A DNA stretch of 64,000 bases from Todiramphus chloris collaris (taxonomy: Eukaryota; Chordata; Aves; Coraciiformes; Alcedinidae): NCBI GenBank assembly GCA_025345505.1, contig JANVCC010000047.1, forward strand, positions 7,261,429 through 7,325,428. Direction: 5' to 3'. Below, piece by piece: positions 12,865 to 24,330 of this stretch. The number at the start of each line of letters is the position of its first letter. The stretch's first letter is position 1. The notes under the pieces were generated by a model that saw only the letters and a list, made by a program, of their open reading frames with translations, did no database searches and was not told the origin of the DNA. The translations under genes were made by a program, and so were the position numbers.

Positions 12865-13150
12865 ACCCCACGTCACTCCAACCTCCTGTCAGGGAGCTGT
12901 CGAGAGCCAGAAGGTCTTCCCTCAGCCTCCTTTGCTCCAGGCTGAACAATCCCAGGTCCCTCAGCTGCTCCTCACCACACTTGTGCTCTAGACCCTTCCC
13001 CAGCTCCGTTGCCCTTCTCTGGCCACGCTCCAGCCCCTCAATGTCCTTCTGGGAGTGAGGGGCCTAAAACTGAACCCAGGATTCGAGGGGTGGCCTCACC
13101 AGTGCTGAGTCCAGGGGGACAATCCCTGCCCTGGTCCTGCTGGCTACACT
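12865..13150 (-). mobile_element. CR1 LINE internal fragment lacking its 3' end (type D)
   Basis: Reversed type D sequence (CCAACCTCCTGTCAGGGAGC, CTCAGCTGCTCCTCACCACA, and the GGGAGTGAGGGGCC block). Unlike nearly all others it lacks the 3' UTR and terminal octamers, which should lie to the left. A later deletion or rearrangement probably removed them. Confidence 0.88.
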
Positions 13151-13540
13151 CTATCAAATGTGTTCTGTACCTATTGCTCTGTATAGTTCCCAGTCACCCT
13201 CTGGCTGTGGCTATGTCAGCCATGGCACAGATACCTCACTTTGCTGATACTTTGCAGCCTTCCTTTGGTGGAGGACGCAGAGTCAGCAGGTGCTGGAGCA
13301 TCTGAATATGGTTGTCACTACGCACACATGCGGCACAGAACTTGGGAAACACAACCAACTTAGAGTCATCACTAAGCAACTCAGAAACATCAGCCCTTGC
13401 ACTCAGCATGTGATTCCAGCCAGCCACCAGAACCCTTCCCAGCTTTAGCAACATACTGTGTGTCTGGGGAGTCTCTAGAATATGAACTGGAAATGGGAAT
13501 TGTAGTGTACAAGCTATGGAAGTAGTTTCAGCATCTACCA
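13151..13540. other. Unique intronic sequence
   Basis: Nothing recognised. Confidence 0.4.
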
Positions 13541-13697
13541 TAGAATTAGACTGGTTTGGGTGGGAAGGGACCTTTCAAGCTCATCTAGTCCAACCCCCCT
13601 GCAGGGAGCAGGGCCATCTGCAACTAGAGTAGGTTGCTCAGAGCCCCAGCCAACCTCACCTGCAATGGTGCCAGGGATGGGGCAGCGACCACCTCTC
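13541..13697 (-). mobile_element. CR1 LINE 3' tip (type A)
   Basis: Reversed type A end: GGGAAGGGACCTTTCAAGCT, CATCTAGTCCAACCCCCCTG, GGCCATCTGCAACTAGAGTA, stopping within the CCATCCCTGGCAC-equivalent block. Confidence 0.9.
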
Positions 13698-16258
13698 ATT
13701 ATGATGTTCTTTACCAGGTCTATGACATTTAGGATTTTGAAGTAATGGGCTTTTTCATTTTTTACCTCAATGAACTTGTGACAGATGCAGAATTTCAGTA
13801 TCTGAAGAGCTAAGAAGAGAAAACTACTGAAGATATTTCAAATATATCTATTTTTTACAAGACATAGATGACCTCATCACATGCAGCATGAAAAAAAATA
13901 ATTTCAGAAACTTTAATTTTTTTTTATTTCACTTCCTAGCCTATGTCCAAATGTTACCAACTACCTAAATAAATGCACACAGTGAACTAGGACTTTCTTT
14001 CCCAGACTACAACTGAATTTAATAGCAATTATTTTCTTCTGTGCCTGTTGCTGTGGGAATAGAGGCACAAACAATTAGAATAGTGAGTAGGTAGAAGTTG
14101 ATAGACGGGAGTAAAATTTATGATCATACAAAAAGCTTCACAACAGAAAAAATAAACAAAAAAACACCAAACAAACAAAAATTCCAACACCCCCCCCCCC
14201 AAAAAAAACCCCAAAAAATACAGAGAAAAAAAAAAAAAAACAAAAAAAAAAAAAAAAAAAAACCAACAAAACAAAAACCACAGGAAAAAAAATAGAAAAC
14301 TGCAATGTCATTTAAATTATAATAAGGCCTTAAATCCAAGATCTTGTAATTTATAATACTTTAATAAGTTAACAGATTTTACTGCTCCAAAAACTCACCC
14401 CATCTCTTTTTTTTTATTCAACAAATAAATCAGTGGAACGCTCATAACGTGTCACTGCATTTCAGCTAATCTTCCCAGTAATAGTAATATTAACTGAAAT
14501 TATCATCCAAAAGCAGAAAATTTGTCACTTTGCAAAGCTCAGGTTTCCAAGCTTGTTTTTTTTTCCCAAGACTAATAATATCCATTATTTTCTATAATTC
14601 GCTTTCAGGCTTTTTCAGATCATACCATGATGGAAATATTTTTCTACTAGGCAACATTTATTAGTCAAAATCTGTCTGTGAACTACCAAAAAGATATTAT
14701 TCCTTCTTACTTTACTACTGTAACCACATCACCTACTAATATTTAGAGTAATTACTTGGGATATTATATCTACTACTGACTAGAACAGATACATTTTGAT
14801 TTTCCAAGTTTGTGGGTGGAATACAACCAACCCACTATTATTCAGCACAAAATATGCAGATGAAGCTTTATTTTTTCCTCCCCCTCCCCCTGGCCAGTAA
14901 AAGGTATTTAATTATTCAAAAATTCAATTTTTGAGGACGTATACACTGAGAGAATCTTCAGAGGCAAGAGCAATGTCTCCTCTGCTTATTTAGTTCTTTA
15001 AATTAGTATTGCAGTCCTAATGTTTTCATTATTTGGACTTTAATCTGCTGATTACTTTGTTGATGTCGGTTTATTAACGGATGGGCTTAGTGCCCCCAAT
15101 TAGTGCCTTGAATTATTGGTTCCTTGCTGGATTTTTCCTTTTTTTTCATAGTTAGTAGGCAGCCTTCAACTGTTGTGGGTTTTTTAGTTTCTTCTGCTGC
15201 TTTCCTTAAGGATAGTGCATTTGCTTCTCTAACAAGGACAGAAGTATATTCCCAACCTCACTGAGAATTAAACGATGCTCTCACCAAGGTCATTACATTT
15301 CGCATTGTTCTTTGTTCCCTTGTTCTTTGTCATCTTTGCAGCTGATGCTCCCACGGCCAGGACCTTGTTCACATATTTCCCCTGGCTCCTGCCTCCTCCC
15401 TGCGTTCTAAGGCAGCTCGTGTACAGGTCACGATGTTGTATCAGCCACAAAGCGACACATCCATTCGCTCCTCACTGCCTCCGGCAGCTGGCTTCCAAGG
15501 GTTCTGCAAGCGATTCCTTCGGGGGAGAGGGGTGGAGGCGTGGGGATTGCCAGCACCAAAATCAATTTTGAGTCAGCTCCTTAGGAAAACAGTTTTCTTT
15601 TTGTATAATCATCTGGCAGGGCTTTGCAGCAGGGGATGTTGAAACTCTGAAACTGGTTGATTCTGCAGAACTACACAACGCTGACCTTCACGGAGAGATG
15701 CAAAATGTTCCAGTTCTTTCCAGATTTTTCAAGGAGAGAATGGCTCTTCAGGCACAAGCAGATCAGGTCAGCCTGGAGCTTTCCTAAAGACAGATGGGTT
15801 TAATATCATATTTTTGTGTCTTACGCTAAGTTAATTTGAACCCCTGTTCAGGTCAGTATTTTGGGATACCATTTTATTTCTGCTATCATAAGTTTCCTTT
15901 TTATATTTTGTAAGAATCTGACTTCAGAGCCCCTGGTATTTTTGAGCATTTTTGTCAGTTCAGGGATAAACTAAAACCCAAGTAAAGCTAAAGATTCCTA
16001 CAACACAATTCAGCTTCCACGCAGAACCCTGGAGAGCTGGCATTCAGGCCATGAGCCAAAAACAATGAGTCAGCATCTCAGTGGCAAAACACATCAGGGG
16101 GAAGGTCTCAGATGGTGCTGTCCCTGTCAAAGTGCAATTCAACTCTTCCACTTCATGTCATTCACAGTAGAAAGGGAACAACCTAGGAGCCAGATCATTT
16201 ATCTAATAGTTAAGTTTAACCACATTGAAAGTAGTATCACAACTTTTTTTCATGAATC
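13698..16258. other. Unique intronic sequence with an A/C-rich tract
   Basis: AT-rich. Contains a low-complexity tract at 14,145-14,310 (C10, then long A runs with CAAA and AACC interruptions). Stretches such as 15,000-15,140 look unusually non-repetitive with homeodomain-like TAATTA/ATTA motifs, but nothing can be called. Confidence 0.5.
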
Positions 16259-16560
16259 CGAATCACAGCATGGTAGGGGTTGGAAGGGACCTCTGAAGAT
16301 CATCGGGTCCAACCCCCCTGCCAGAGCAGGACAAAACTAGAGCAGATCAGGCAGAAATGCATCCAGACAGGTCTTCAAAAGGAGACTGCACAACCTCTCT
16401 GGGGAGTCTATTCCAGTGCTCTACAACTCTTACAGTAAAGAAGTTCTTCCTCATGTTGAGAAGGAACTTCCTGTGCTCAAGCTTGAATCCATTGCCCCTC
16501 ATCCTATCACAATGCACAGGTGAAAAGAGGTTGTCCCTGCCTTCTTGATTCTTAAGGAGC
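16259..16560 (-). mobile_element. CR1 LINE 3' portion (type E)
   Basis: Type E copies carry ACTAGAGCAGATCAGGCAGA and AAGAAGTTCTTCCTCATGTT on the plus strand when reversed. About 300 bp remain, covering the end of ORF2 (minus frame 16,562-16,347, [17 protein letters not shown]) and the 3' UTR. Confidence 0.92.
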
Positions 16561-17332
16561 ATCTGAGTTGCTGAGGTTTTCTTTCACCCAACACTTTATC
16601 GTGTTTCAGTCTCACAGGTATCAAGTGAGACACGTATGAAAAGTCTGTTTCAGATACCACCCAAATTATCTAGCTTCAGAGCATCCCCTGACTTCTGAAA
16701 ATAAGTCTGGCTGACCTTTACCTCTCCAAATACAGAACCAGTTCCATTTGTATTAAGAAAAAAAAAGAAAACCTACAGACCTCACAGGTTCTAGTTTTCT
16801 CATTATTTGGAGTGGAGAGGGAAGCAACCTCACTAAAAGTAGCACCCTTACAAAGAAATGCAATTTGAGAGGAACACAAGCAGCCTCCATATTTCTTCTT
16901 CTCCTCTACTATTTTCTTTTGCTTTGTTGTTTGTTTGTTTTTTAACTACCACATATATAGTCTGTGCTTTGTCATACTGATCTCCTATTTGTGTTTAGGC
17001 CAAGACTAAAAAAGCAGTTAATCGCATTCGTCAACTCACAACCTCAGGCAGATGACCTTCAATGCTGCAAAACAATCTTCATCAAGCCCAAATAAAAGTA
17101 ATAATTAATTCACTACTGTTAACATACAGAAGCTTAAGACCTACCCTCAGGACAAGGCAGAATTTTCATTAGACTAAAAACAGCTCTGAAAGAAAATACA
17201 GCAGTGAAGAGCCAAAATATCTTCCTACAAAGCTCCCTCCCCTGCATGACACTTTAAAACAAATTTTAAACTTTCAGACCTAAGTTTTTTATCAAATTTA
17301 AAGAAAAAAACCCAAACATTCTATGATTCCAT
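16561..17332. other. Unique intronic sequence
   Basis: Nothing recognised; a short TTTG repeat near 16,921-16,943. Confidence 0.45.
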
Positions 17333-17691
17333 AATGTCTATAAATATCTGAAGGGTGGGTGTCAAATGGAAGGGGACAAGCTCTGTTCTGTAGTGCCCAG
17401 CAATAGGACAAGGAAAAATGTGTATAAACTTGAGCACAGAAGGTTCCACCTCAACATGAGGAGGAACTTCTTCACTGTGAGAGTGACAGAGCCTGGAACA
17501 GGCTGCCCAGAGAGGCTGTGGAGTCTCCTTCTCTGGAGACTTTCAAAACCTGTCTGGATGGGTTTCTGTGCAACATGCCCTTGGTGATCCTGCTCTGGCA
17601 GGGGGGGGTTGGACTCAATGATCTCTAGAGGTCCCTTTCAATCCCTAACATTCTGTGGTTCTATGAAAAAAAAAAAAAAAAAAAAAAAAAA
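17333..17691 (+). mobile_element. CR1 LINE 3' portion followed by a 26-A tract (type F)
   Basis: Type F sequence (AGGTTCCACCTCAACATGAG, CTCTGGAGACTTTCAAAACC, GATCCTGCTCTGGCAGG) ends in CATTCTGTGGTTCTATG and runs straight into 26 A residues (17,666-17,691). CR1 normally ends in octamer repeats, not poly(A), so the A tract is unusual. It could be expansion of the terminal repeat. Confidence 0.9.
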
Positions 17692-18198
17692 TTCAGTCCT
17701 TTGGCTTCTTCCACAACAAAGCCAATAAAGGGTTCTAGGAAACAGCCCAGGAGTTCCTGCCACAAATTCTCACAGCTTATCACACCTTCCACACAGCGCT
17801 CCCCTCCGTGCCCTGATGCTGCCTCCTGCCTCCTATCAGCTGCCAGTGAGAGCCCTGAGGTGACAGTTACAGTCCCAGGCGTGCCCATGGCTGGCCAGGC
17901 TACAGCTGAGCTTCTGCAGCAGCCCATTCCCCTGGCACAGACAAATTTGAACCTCTCTCTTTTCCTCGGTCATGATTTTTCACACAACTACCAGGAACTA
18001 ATTGCCTCTGAAGTTTTTTCAGTCGTTAAATGCAGAGAAGCAAGTTCCAATGTGACAAGCAGAGAAGCCACAGAAACCTCACCATCTAGGACAGTAAGCA
18101 GCAGGTACGATGTCTGTGGGAAAGGTAAAGCTTTTGTTTCTGACTCAAGGTTTAATTAAAATTTGAGTGTACAGCCAAGATAATCCATCCTTAATTAC
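17692..18198. other. Unique intronic sequence
   Basis: Contains an open frame of 152 codons (17,701-18,159 plus) with no recognised similarity; taken as chance. Confidence 0.45.
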
Positions 18199-18498
18199 AG
18201 AATCACCAAATCATTTAAATTGGAAGAGACCTAGAAGATCATCAAGTCCAACCATTCCCCCAGCACTGCCAGGGCACCACTAACCCATGTCCCTCAGCAC
18301 CACATCTCCACGGTTTTGAAACCCCTCCAGGGATCATGGGGACTCCACCACTGCCCTGGGCAGCCTGGGACAGCCCTGGACAACCTTGGAAGGGAAGAAA
18401 TTGTTCCTCAGCTCCAAACAAAACCTCCCTTGGTGCAACTTGAGGCCATTTCCTCTTGTCCTGTCACTTGTTCCTTGGGAGATAAGACCGTGCCTGAG
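18199..18498 (-). mobile_element. CR1 LINE 3' portion (type D)
   Basis: Reversed type D end: CAGAATCACCAAATC, GAGACCTAGAAGATCATC, TGTCCCTCAGCACCACATCT, GGCCATTTCCTCTTGTCC. Lies head-to-head with the copy at 18,596. Confidence 0.92.
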
Positions 18499-18595
18499 AT
18501 GTCCTAATCTTTGTGTTCCAACAGCACACTTGGTGACAATTGGGTTCAGGATTACAAGACAGTTTTCACTGCAGTTATATCAGTATTAATGACAC

Positions 18596-18864
18596 AGGTA
18601 TAATCAGGACAAGAGAAAATGCCCAGAAGTTGCACCAGGGGAATTTCAGTTTAGATATTAAGAAGAATTTCTTTACTCAAAGAGTAATTAAGCATTGGAA
18701 CAGGCTGCCGAGTGAAGTGATGGAGTCACCACATCTGGAGGTGTTCAAAAACCATGCAGATGGGGCACTTCAGGACATAGTTTAGTGGTTATGGAGGTAT
18801 TAAGTAGAAGGTTGGACTTGATGACCTTGGAGGCCTTTTCCAAAATCAATGATTCTATGATTCT
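18596..18864 (+). mobile_element. CR1 LINE 3' portion (type G)
   Basis: Type G end: GTTGCACCAGGGGAATTTCAG, GCATTGGAACAGGCTGCC, a GACATAGTTTAGTGGTTATG block, GGTTGGACTTGATGACCTTG and terminal ATTCTATGATTCTA. Confidence 0.92.
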
Positions 18865-19092
18865 AATCCCACACACCTTCTCTCACTTCCATTGCCTTTC
18901 TCTGGGCAAACTCCAGAGGCAGATGGTTAAAACAAGCACCAAGCATGGTCCAATGAACCCAATGAAGTTACTGACTGGTTTTGATTATTTACTAGGGCTG
19001 AGGAACTTAGAACCAGAAAATGATGTCAAGTCACAGGGTTCATTGAATGAAGATGTAACTAAGGTTCACTTCTCAACTTCCTTTAGACTTTA

Positions 19093-19180
19093 CAGAACCA
19101 AAGAATGGTTTTGGTTGGAAGAGACCTTGAAGATCATCAAGTCCAACTGATCCCTGAGGAGTGCTGGGGAAAGCATCCAA
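19093..19180 (-). mobile_element. CR1 LINE 3' tip, about 90 bp
   Basis: Reversed tip: CAGAACCAAAGAATGGTTTT, GGTTGGAAGAGACCTTGAAG, ATCATCAAGTCCAACT, then divergent sequence. Confidence 0.8.
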
Positions 19181-19986
19181 GGCTGCAGTCATGTTACCCC
19201 TCTCATAAGACAGAGGAGGGATTCTTCTCATACAATGCAAATATATATATATACTTTTTAGGGGTTTTTTTTTAGCAAAGGAGGATGTTAATCAATGACT
19301 AACATCCCACAGGCAGCTCTACTAAGATCCTGTAGTTTAGACGTGAGCAATTTCTGAACCAGGCATAGTTAGTTCAGGAAATGACTGCGTTAAGAACTGA
19401 AGTCCTGGAAGACCAGCACATTTCAGAAAATAAAGATGTGATCAGAAGATAAAGCTGCAAGGACAATTAAAAGAAACAAAATAAAAAGCCAAGAAACAGC
19501 TCAATCTCTCCCTGAATCCTGGAACAATCCTTAGTGAGAGAACAGCTGCTATAAAGCTCAGTTATGTCAAACTATCATAAATTAGCAGCAGTTTATGGAG
19601 AGTATCTTCAAAAACTGCAGTGTCTGCTTCAGAGAAAATTTAACAAAAGAGAACAGTTTTAATTCAGTTTTTTGAGGACCACATTCAATACTGTATCCAG
19701 AAAATCATCATACCACATAAAATTGTCATCACATTTATTTAACTAAAACTTAGTCAAAGACACATCTCAAAGGAGAACTACTTAGAAAAATAAAACACTA
19801 CTGAGGTGTGCAGGTAGAGCTCTTCACAAAAATGTTGAACAGGACACTGTTAACAACCTTACAGAAAGCTGCAGCACCCCCAAAGTGGGCTTGAAGATGA
19901 CAGAAAGACTGAGAAAGAAAAATTAAGTAGTAAAGAGTGTTACACAGAAATCACAGGAACATTCAGCATGTCAGAAACTAGTAAAT
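19181..19986. other. Unique intronic sequence
   Basis: Short AT repeat at 19,241-19,254; nothing else recognised. Confidence 0.45.
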
Positions 19987-20402
19987 AATGGGCCCAGAGG
20001 AGCCCCAGCAATGCTTGGAGGGTTGGAGCCCCTCTGCTGGGAGGCCAGGCTGGGAGAGATGGGGGGGTTCAGCCTGCAGAGGAGAAGGCTCCAAGGAGAT
20101 CTTTTGGTGGCCTTTCAGGACTTTAAGGGGTCTTTCAGAAAGATGGGGAGGGACTTCTAAACTGAAAGAGGGAGATTTATACTGGAGAGAAGGGAGAAAT
20201 ATTTTACCATGAGGGTGGTGAGAGCCTGTCCCAGGTTGCCCAGAGGGGTGGTCACTGCCCCATCCCTGGCACCATTGCAGGTGAGGTTGTCCGGGGCTCT
20301 GAGCAACCTGCTCTAGTTGCAGATGGCCCTGCCTATGGCAGGGATGCTGGAATAGATCATCTTTAAGGTCCTTTCCATCCCAAACCAATCTATGACTATA
20401 TG
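19987..20402 (+). mobile_element. CR1 LINE 3' portion with internal deletion (type A)
   Basis: Starts at the GAGGAGCCCCAGCAATGC block and runs to the terminal CAATCTATGACTATATGA. Compared with the copy at 28,610 it lacks about 40 bases after GGGAGGGACTTCT, the segment holding TGACAGGACAAGG. Confidence 0.92.
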
Positions 20403-21212
20403 AAATAAACATTTGAACAGACACATATAAAAACTTGTATTTAGAAGCATGGAGAACGAACATCTCCATACAAGGCAGGAAGGACTGAAAGGGGAAAAAA
20501 AAACAAACAAAAAAGCATAGAAGTATTTATAAAGAAACCAAACAACTCCCTACAAAAACCAGACAATCAACCAAATGTGGGTTCTTCATGAAACAGTGAG
20601 ACCAAAAACACGCATGAAGAGCAGGTGGAAGTCAACTACCTGGGCATTACTTGCTGGAGATCAAAGAAGAATTAACTGTGGAAACTGCTACAGCCTAAAG
20701 TACAGGAGAACAGAGCCCAAGCTGCACACATCCAGCCCAATCCCTTCTGGTAACAGCATCTCCAAATCATGTAAACATTGCCATATCCCGAACCCCAGAT
20801 TAGCTTCCTTTGAAAGGAAAGAGAAACAAAAGGAGGAAACTGGCCTCTTACAGGCAGTTCATAATCTCCAAGTCTGCAATGTTTTCTGTTCAAAAAAAAA
20901 CTTTGCACTTTCAATTTGCCATTGAGCCCAAAACAGAGAAAAAGTCCTTGCCTAGTAAAATGAACATTTCTCAACAGCAAATGACGTTGACTTTTCTAAA
21001 TAAAAAAGATCTCCACAAGACCTCCATAGCAAAGGTCATGGACCACTAAAGCAGAATTCCTGTAAAGCATTCCAGCTCTGATACAGGATGCAGAGGTCAA
21101 GTGTGTGGATACTATTAAAGCAACAAAAAAAAAAAAAAAAAAGAAAACCAAAACACTTTAAGAAGGAACAACCCCAGAGGTTATACATGTTCAACTGGCA
21201 CAAAAGTAACTC
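20403..21212. other. Unique intronic sequence
   Basis: A run of 18 A near 21,125-21,142; nothing else recognised. Confidence 0.45.
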
Positions 21213-21728
21213 ACAGAATCATACAATTCTTTTGGTCGGAAGAGACCTTTAAGATCATCAAATCCAACCATTCCCCCAGCACTGCCAGGGCACCACTAAC
21301 CCATGTCCCTCAGCACCACATCTCCACAGCTTGGAAACCCCTCCAGGGATCATGGGGACTCCACCACTGCCCTGGGCAGCCTGGGACAGCCTGGGCAACA
21401 CTGGAAGGGAAGAAACTGTTCCTCATGTCCAACCTAAACCTCCCCTGGGGCAACTTGAGGCCATTTCCTCTTGTCCTACTGCTTGTTCCTTGGGAGCAGA
21501 GCCTGACCCCCCCTGGCTCCAACCTCCTGTCAGGGAGCTGTTGAGAGCCAGAAGGTCTCCCCTCAGCCTTCTTTTCTCCAGGCTCAACAAGCCCAGGTCC
21601 CTCAGCTGCTCCTCACCAGACTTATGCTCTAGACCCTTCCCCAGCTCTGTTGCCCTTTCTCTGGCCATGATTCAGCCCCTCAATGTTCTTCTTGGAGTGA
21701 GGGGCCCAAAAGTAAATTGAGGATTTGA
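21213..21728 (-). mobile_element. CR1 LINE 3' portion, about 515 bp (type D)
   Basis: The longest type D copy here, from the terminal CACAGAATCATACAATTC through the CAGCACCACATCTCCACAGC block to the GGGAGTGAGGGGCCC region of ORF2. Frames are interrupted. Confidence 0.93.
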
Positions 21729-22950
21729 ATATTGGTATCTTCTGGATTTTTCCATGTGCTCTAGCAGCTTCCAACACAGCATATAGCACTCTGTTGGAAA
21801 GAAACAAAACACTTAAGCATGTGTTATCCTATATACATAAATTTCTCCCTCACCAAAACAGTTATAAATATATTTATCTAATCACCAGAAGTTTGAAAGG
21901 CAAAGAGCTGTGGAAATTCACATCTGCAGTGAAGGGGTAAAGGGTGTTAAAGAGTATGGGTATGAGAAAGCAACACCCACTTCCCAAGGGTCATTAAAAT
22001 CCACAACACAACTTCAGGAGCACCAATGTGGACCTTTTAAAAATAGGGGAGTCTGTGTGTGTGTGTGTGTGTGGAATAAACCCTAATTTCAATCTCAGAG
22101 TTTACTCTAGTAATATTAAAATGCTGGGCACCAAATGAGCCAGGTAACAGCGATATGTAGAAACCACAGGATAAAAATCATTCCTGAAACACCCTTCTCA
22201 TATGCTCCCTAAATAAAATAACTGATAAATGTCCACAAAATAGACATCTCTGTTAGCAGAGACAATAAAGCACCACAAGAAAGGCTGGGTTCTCTCAAAG
22301 GTGAGCATTATTTCCTCAAATCCAGTGCTAACAAGACTACAAATTGACAACAGCTATACAAAGGGAGCGATGAGCTCACGTAGTTGGGTTACCTCTCAGT
22401 ACGGGTGACTCCAACCCTAAAACTTCCCGTTACCTTCTCATTACGCAGAAGCCCCAGAACCCTCCTTAGCAAGGGAACCCTCAAGAGAAGGTTTAGGGCA
22501 AAAAAAGCTCCCCGACACTGACTCAGCCCACCCTAGACTATCGCAAGATGGGTAAACAAAGATCCCACCCTAACTGGTGGTTATCAGCAGACACGGAAAC
22601 TCTGCTGTGGTATTTCAGAGAAGTGGGGAGAGTCATCGTGCTGGGTATGTGCCAGAGCGCCTGTACTCACCTGCTCATACTAATGACTTACAAAGAGTAA
22701 AGAGCAACTCATTTGCTTTAGTTCATTTCATACTTGAATATTTGAATTAACCAACTTCCTTCCAGCACCGTTAGTTGTCACGGTTTGTTCACGGAAGACG
22801 CCAACCCCCCCTGCAATGACGTCTGTACATACAGCTGGAATTTCACCGGAGGATTTCAGAACTCTTTGTGTAAGAAAATGAATTCTCTACCATGCATGTG
22901 CCCTCACAGCAGCTAAAACATCATCTGCATGTTTAGCTAAAGCAATACCT
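21729..22950. other. Intronic sequence with a GT microsatellite and a CpG-bearing stretch
   Basis: A (GT)n microsatellite lies at about 22,052-22,073. The stretch 22,375-22,860 is richer in CpG than its neighbours and includes TGTCACGGTTTG near 22,777, a form often seen at avian LTR starts, but no LTR could be delimited. Confidence 0.45.
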
Positions 22951-23482
22951 GGAGGCTCCATCCCTAGAAGTGTTCAAGGCCAGGCTGGATGAGGCTTTGA
23001 GGAATCTGGTGTCCCTGCCCATGGAACTCTACCCTATGATGAAAGGCTGAGAGCCATGGGGCTGTTGAGCCTGGAGAAGGAAAGCCTGACAGGGGATGTT
23101 ATGAATGTTTACAAATATCTGAAGGGTGGGGGTCAAGGAGAAGGGGCCAGGCTCTTTTCAGTGGTGCCCTGTGGTAGGACAAGAGGTAATGGTCACAAGG
23201 TGAAACACAAAGTTCCACATCATCATAAGGAAAAACTGCTTCACTGTGAGAGTGACAGAGACTAGAACAGGCTGCCCATAGAGGTTGTGAAATCTCCTCC
23301 TCTAGAGTCTTTCAAGATGTCTGAATCTGTTCCTGTGTGGCCTGCCCTGGGTGATCCTGCTATGGGCAGGAGGGTTGAACTTGATGATCTCCAGAGGTCA
23401 CTTCCAATCCCTACTATTCTGTGATTCTACAAACTAGGTGATCTTTGAAGTCCCTTCCAACCCAAACCATTCTATGATTCTT
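22951..23482 (+). mobile_element. Older CR1 (type H) split by a younger CR1 insertion
   Basis: The host copy is in two pieces. The left piece, 22,951-23,028, reads GGAGGCTCCATCCCTAGAAG, TTCAAGGCCAGGCTGGATGA and ends near CCCATGGAACT. The right piece, 23,431-23,482, resumes with AACTAGGTGATCTTTGAAGT and ends CCATTCTATGATTCTT. Placed together they make one normal type H 3' end. The inserted CR1 occupies 23,029-23,430. Confidence 0.85.
23029..23430 (+). mobile_element. CR1 LINE inserted into another CR1 (type F)
   Basis: Type F copy from TATGATGAAAGGCTGAGAGC to the terminal TATTCTGTGATTCTAC. It is flanked by short matching AACT (23,025-23,028 and 23,432-23,435), a possible small target-site duplication. 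Same orientation as its host. It is related to the copy at 17,333. Confidence 0.88.
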
Positions 23483-24330
23483 TTCTGCATCAACATTAAT
23501 CCATTTATTTCACCAGTACTAATGACCTGATCATCCACTGCTCTGCAAGCTGCTGAAATTGGATCTTGACTATGAGCTTCCAAGTGAAGATCAGCCACCT
23601 GAGAAATGACTCTACTTTCCAGTTAACTCAAAGATACACCATACCTCTAACCCAGAAGGAATTCATCCCAAACACTTTGCAGTGGTCCTGTCAAACACCT
23701 TACTGCATTTGTTCCCAAAAGATTCAAGCAGAGCAAACCTGTCCCATTTCATATCCTTGATTTCAGAAGTCTTGTGCCTCACTTCACAGATGAGGAAAAA
23801 CAAATACTGTTTGACCTGGAAAATGGCCCTGTCGTTCTTCAAAATAGGAAGAGGAGGTTGTAAAAGTTGGCTATGCCTGAAAACACAAGCAGAATTTTAG
23901 GCACATTATTACTCAGATAAAAGAAGGTGACTGGTCTTGAGGTTCCCAAGAACCTTTCAGAGCTTAGCTAAGGAAGTCCCCAGAGAGATCCTCATTTTTA
24001 AAAGGTAAGCAAATGTAACAGTATCTCAGGATGGGGTCTGCTGACCTGAACAAAAGTGCCCTTACTTCCACCACTAAAGGCCACTAAATGGATTGTTAAA
24101 TGAAGGAAGCCTTGACAAAAAAAAAAACCCCTACACTAAGAAACAACCCAGGAAAAAAAAGCAGGGAAGTCAGTAAAAGCTACCAATGGGTCATAAGTAT
24201 TTCAAAGAGTGTGGGGAGATGGATGACATTTCCCCATTCTCCCATGGAAATTGTGAATTCATCTACCATTTTGATGGACCCCTTACAGTACAGAGCACAT
24301 GTCCAGCTGGACATTTGAGATATTATCTGA
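23483..24330. other. Unique intronic sequence
   Basis: Nothing recognised. Confidence 0.45.

Noticed and set aside
15275..15571. 98-codon frame starting with ATG and a signal-peptide-like hydrophobic stretch
   Set aside because: The C-terminal part lacks any domain or composition typical of a protein, and there is no promoter or conservation evidence.
17701..18159. 152-codon plus-strand open frame
   Set aside because: Starts right after a CR1 A tract; no family resemblance and no gene context.
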